Source: Circinella minor (Eukaryota; Mucoromycota; Mucoromycetes; Mucorales; Lichtheimiaceae). Taken from it: 64,000 bases of DNA. The stretch lies in assembly GCA_016758965.1 (NCBI GenBank), contig JAEPRB010000008.1, forward strand, positions 310,001-374,000. The letters run 5' to 3'. Positions 60,362 through 64,000 of the stretch are shown piece by piece. A program made the translations under genes and the position numbers. Under the pieces are notes generated by a model, which was not told the origin of the DNA, searched no databases, and saw only the letters and a program-made list of their open reading frames with translations. Position 1 is the first letter of the stretch; each line of letters begins with the position of its first letter.

Positions 60362-62368
60362 TTAGTTCGAATTGTTTCCACCTCCATTGTTGTTATTGTT
60401 GGCACCTCCCATGAATTGTCTTGCCCTTTAAAGATATTATATAAAAAATAAATTAATCAGAATCCATATCAGATAACAAAAAAAGTTATATCTAGAGAAA
60501 ACAATAATAGTAGACTTACATTTCCATCATTTCAGGATTATTCAACATATCTGCAAGACCACCAGCTTCACCAGCACCTCCGCCTGGTGCATTACCGCCA
60601 GCTCCTGGTGCTCCACCACCACCCATCATATTTTGTGCCCTATATAATAACATATGATTAATTACATACTTTCAAACATTTACTTGACAACCATCCTCCA
60701 TTATAAATTTTCATTGAGAATCAATATATGTATACATACATTCTTGCAAGGTTTGGATTATTCATCAATTGGTCTAAAGCACCGGATTGCATCATTTGTT
60801 GTGCCATACCCATCAATTGTGGGTTATTTAATAAAGCTCCCAAATCAGGCATGCCACCAGCTCCTCCTCCAGGCATACCACGAGTGCCGGATGGAGAGCT
60901 TTCTGGAGAACGATCAACACTACCAAGCTTAGATTTAGCAGTAGCCATCGATGACTTGATAAGAGCGTTTTCAGGATCTAATGCAAGACCCTTTTCATAT
61001 GCATCAACTGCTTCTTGGTATTTTTGCTGACAGAACAAAGCATGACTATATTTATTATTGTTAAATAACATTAAATACATCTATATATGTTCCACTATTT
61101 TTCATTTCATCCTTCCTCTCCCCCCCCTCACTGACCACTCTTATCGCTATTAAAATACAGATTTATTAACTCTATCCCACCCAAAATAATAATAATAATA
61201 ATAATAGTAATAATACTTTACCCTAATCGACTATAACCCTTACTATATTTAGGATCAATTTCAATAGCCTTGTTTGCATCATTTACAGCTTTATCATAGT
61301 CACCTTGTTGACTATATGCAGCAGCACTATATATATATATATAAATACATTAATTATTATTTTATCAGCAACTATATTGTTTTTGATCACCTTCTCTTTC
61401 TTTCTAAGTTTATCACGTGATAAATATTATATAATTTATAATTTTTTACCGGTTTGCATAGTAAACAGCTTGAGCACCATTGATTTCAATTGCTTCGGTA
61501 TAAAGCTTAATAGCTTCAGGATAATTACGTTCTGAAACCTTACGGTTACCTGCGGCCTTAAGTTCTTCAGCCTTCTTTTTATCCTCTTCTGAAATCTCCT
61601 GTATTAACAAAGAAATAATATATCCACAACAATTCATCAGTTAAACCTATAATCCTCTCTTTCATTCCTTTGCTTTGATGATAAACAAATATAATAAAAA
61701 AAAATGATTGGTGTATTTTTTCTCATCTTACAGTATCTAATATAGAAGTAAAATGCATGCAAATCAAGTTAAAAACATTATCTATTATAATAATACTTTG
61801 CAGACCTTCAAAAAAATGAATGAGATCATTTTAGTCTTACTTTGAGCAGCAGCACCAGTAGGGGCAGCAGAGGAAGAGGAACCACCAGCTGGGGCCTATT
61901 ATAAAGTTAGAAAAAAAAAAGGTACCGCAGTTATAATTATCATTTCATTAAGTTCATTTAGAATAGTAGCCGCGTAGACATTTCAAAATGATATTATATA
62001 TTTATATATAAAAATGAATATTCATACTTGAGCACGAGACTTGGACTTGGTCTTAAGATATACTTCAAAAATAGACAGCAAGTTGGCAGGCTTGGTGCTA
62101 TAAGCTTCTTGTTGAGCAGCATCAGTGGGATCTACGCCGAAAGCTTCACCAATACACTGCATGGCAACTATATATATATATATATATATATAAAGACACC
62201 AGATCAATTTTCCCATAATCTTATTACAGATTTGAAAAAAAGCTATAAAAAAATTGATTTACCTTCAATGCCTTCAGTATCATCTTGCTTGATAGTACCA
62301 TCGTCGCATGACTTTTGAAGAAACTCTAAAATAGAGTATACCAAAGCTTTCTTATTTTCGGCTGCCAT
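60362..62368 (-). CDS. SGT2: Small glutamine-rich TPR co-chaperone SGT2/SGTA
   Basis: Nine exons: 62368-62263, 62167-62028, 61895-61841, a 5-nt microexon 61736-61732, 61598-61450, 61326-61222, 61045-60740, 60639-60520 and 60425-60362, giving 349 aa. An N-terminal dimerisation domain ([31 protein letters not shown]) is followed by an Ala/Ser linker. Three TPR motifs run about 108-222 ([58 protein letters not shown]). The tail is Gly/Met/Asn/Gln-rich with two [12 protein letters not shown] and [12 protein letters not shown] motifs. Sgt2 captures tail-anchored proteins after ribosome release and passes them through Get4/5 to Get3, binding Hsp70/Hsp90 by its TPRs (family knowledge). The frame needs the microexon between exons 3 and 5. 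Confidence 0.9.
61732..61736 (-). other. Predicted 5-nt microexon of SGT2
   Basis: On the minus strand TTCTATATTAG is followed by ATACT and then GTAAGATG. Exon 3 ends in phase 1 at a strong GTAAGA donor, while the next clear exon starts with GAG ATT in phase 0. Inserting five bases (giving Asn-Thr) restores the phase exactly. Confidence 0.6.
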
Positions 62369-63007
62369 TTGAGTAAGTTTATGTGAAAAATGTACTTAAA
62401 AAGCGAAAAGGGGGAGGGAGAGGGGTTATAAAAATAAAATCAAAAAAATAAGTCGTACTGTGAAATTCTTCTGGTAGGTTCGAACTGCAATTGACTTTAT
62501 AGAAAAAAAACATTACTCCTTTTCTTTTACTACGCTTTGATGATAAATAACATTTTTGAAAACGTTTTTTTTTTTTTTTTGGCTCTTTTTTGGCAAACTA
62601 GATTACCATAACTATATGTTTTATGTCATAACACATAAAAGAAATCTGTTGTTTGTTTTATCAACTCGTGGTTTGTAATAACAAACAAGGAAATCGATCA
62701 CTTCCTTGTTGATATATACATATTGTGCTAAAATGATTTATAATGAATGAGAGTAATATAGAAATTGATATATTATAATTACTAGTACTATTTATTAAAT
62801 TAAAGATACATAAGTACGTAAACGGTTTCACATTTTTTCAGGATTACACTGAACATAAATAAGAGTGAGAGAATAAGTTAATGACAATAGGTATCCTTTC
62901 AAGAATAGTAAATATTTGTCTGCTTACATAGTAAAAGTAATCTATTATATCTAAAGATACGTAAAGCTACGTATCCACAAGAGAAGTAACAAACCTTTTT
63001 TGGAAAC

Positions 63008-63047
<40 letters not shown>

Positions 63048-64000
63048 CATATATAAGATACAATAAATAAATGTAAAAAAAAAAAAAATCATACACATTT
63101 ATGCACTTTTGTGGAAACGATGTATGGTTTGGAAAACTTTGAATAACATAGGATATGAATATTCTTTTATTAAGCTGAACCATTGAATGTGTATGTAGTA
63201 CTGTATTGTCTTTTCAAAATAAATAAATAAATTATAACTGAAAATATAAACAAGATCACCGATCGAAATGTGTATTTTTTTATGAGTACACCAACTATAG
63301 GTCTACAATATACCCAACTAATGTCGTTAACTTATCTGATAATCGAATTAGTACATTGAACCTCATTTTGAGATAACTCTTTTGATTTCCTTTCCTTGGC
63401 TAATTGTTTTCTTTTACTATGTACGTATATAAACTCTATTTGAAGAATAGCCACACTCTTGACAATTTGATGAGTGTAAATAAATTTATGGTCTTGTGAT
63501 AGAAAGATGTTGAATAGTAGCATCAATCAAAAGAAAACAAGAACATTATATCATTCATTAATGCATAATAACAAAGTTATTTTTCATGTACATAAAGACT
63601 TAATACAAAGAAGCAATAATTGATAAGAAGACATACTTTTAGTAGCTATAAAAACGTAAATAGTTATGTGATTTAACTTTTCCATTTTGAACTTCGTACT
63701 TAAATTGTTTATTTATGATCCTTTTTCTTCTTGCTGTTAAGCTGGTATAGAAGCGATCAGGGATTATTATAGTATTTTACACAAGAACAGAAAATTATGA
63801 GGACTAGCAACCTTTTGCATATGTTATGCGACTTTGATATGTTTATTTCAATAAAAGGAACAGCAATTGAATTCTCAAGGCATTGATAATATCAGATACG
63901 CATATACTTTTTTGAACGGCTTTAATACTGTAAATATTTTTATTGGTAAGTAAGAATAGATTAAAGCTTGAAAGTTATTATTCAAAGAATGTCACAAAAA
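62369..64000. other. Gene-free right end
   Basis: This is the SGT2 promoter followed by AT-rich sequence without a supported gene. It includes a (TA)n-(TG)n compound microsatellite at about 63008-63047. ORFs at 62899-63526 (-) are low-complexity translations. Confidence 0.55.
63008..63047. repeat. (TA)n(TG)n compound microsatellite
   Basis: A TA run passes directly into a TG run of about 22 bp. Confidence 0.9.

Noticed and set aside
1..64000. tRNA genes
   Set aside because: Every GTTCGA/TTCGAA-type B-box-like word checked lies in coding DNA or lacks a matching acceptor stem.

Overview
The window is nuclear DNA from an AT-rich filamentous fungus, most likely an early-diverging Mucoromycota species of the Mucorales type. 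The reasons are many short GT-AG introns (about 45-100 bp, often GTAAGT at the 5' end and TATAG/TTTAG at the 3' end), Gln/Asn/Ser-rich disordered protein regions, fungal-specific genes (MMM1, PalI/SUR7-like, an MLP1-type nucleoporin), and a protein at 52.7-54.6 kb that resembles an expanded uncharacterised Mucorales family. No tRNA, rRNA, CRISPR array or bacterial operon was seen. All exon maps below were built by hand by joining frames across GT-AG introns; totals divisible by three and intact family motifs were the checks.

Left block (0-23 kb), housekeeping genes: a mitochondrial BolA3 homologue (+) converges on a 4EHP-type cap-binding protein (-); then, all on the minus strand, a PNUTS-like PP1-targeting subunit, the U1 snRNP factor PRP40 and heme A synthase COX15; COX15 is divergent from DPH1 (diphthamide synthesis). 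A tiny two-exon zinc-finger gene and a large ankyrin-DIL protein follow on the minus strand.

Middle block (23-47 kb): a gene-poor stretch holds decayed coding relics and a Myb/NAM-associated-domain gene of the kind carried by PIF/Harbinger elements. Then come a four-TM PalI/SUR7-like protein (+), an MLP1/TPR nuclear-basket coiled coil (-), the ERMES subunit MMM1 (-), an acidic secreted/GPI-type protein (-), a second gene-poor stretch with a possible unrecognised spliced gene near 42 kb, and a SAM-dependent methyltransferase (-).

Right block (47-64 kb): a repeat-rich graveyard. It holds a complete but frame-broken Tc1/mariner element with TIRs and TA target duplication, two further pieces of the same family, a local tandem duplication at 50.9-51.3 kb, a tiny spliced basic-protein gene, the Mucorales-family gene, and a degenerate ~22-bp repeat array. 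It ends with a TPR-F-box-LRR protein (+) and the co-chaperone SGT2 (-), whose reading frame appears to need a 5-nt microexon.

Functional themes include mRNA cap binding and splicing (4EHP, PRP40, PNUTS), mitochondria (BolA3, COX15, MMM1), translation-factor modification (DPH1), the nuclear pore (MLP1) and tail-anchored protein targeting (SGT2). They are not an operon or cluster; neighbours look independent.
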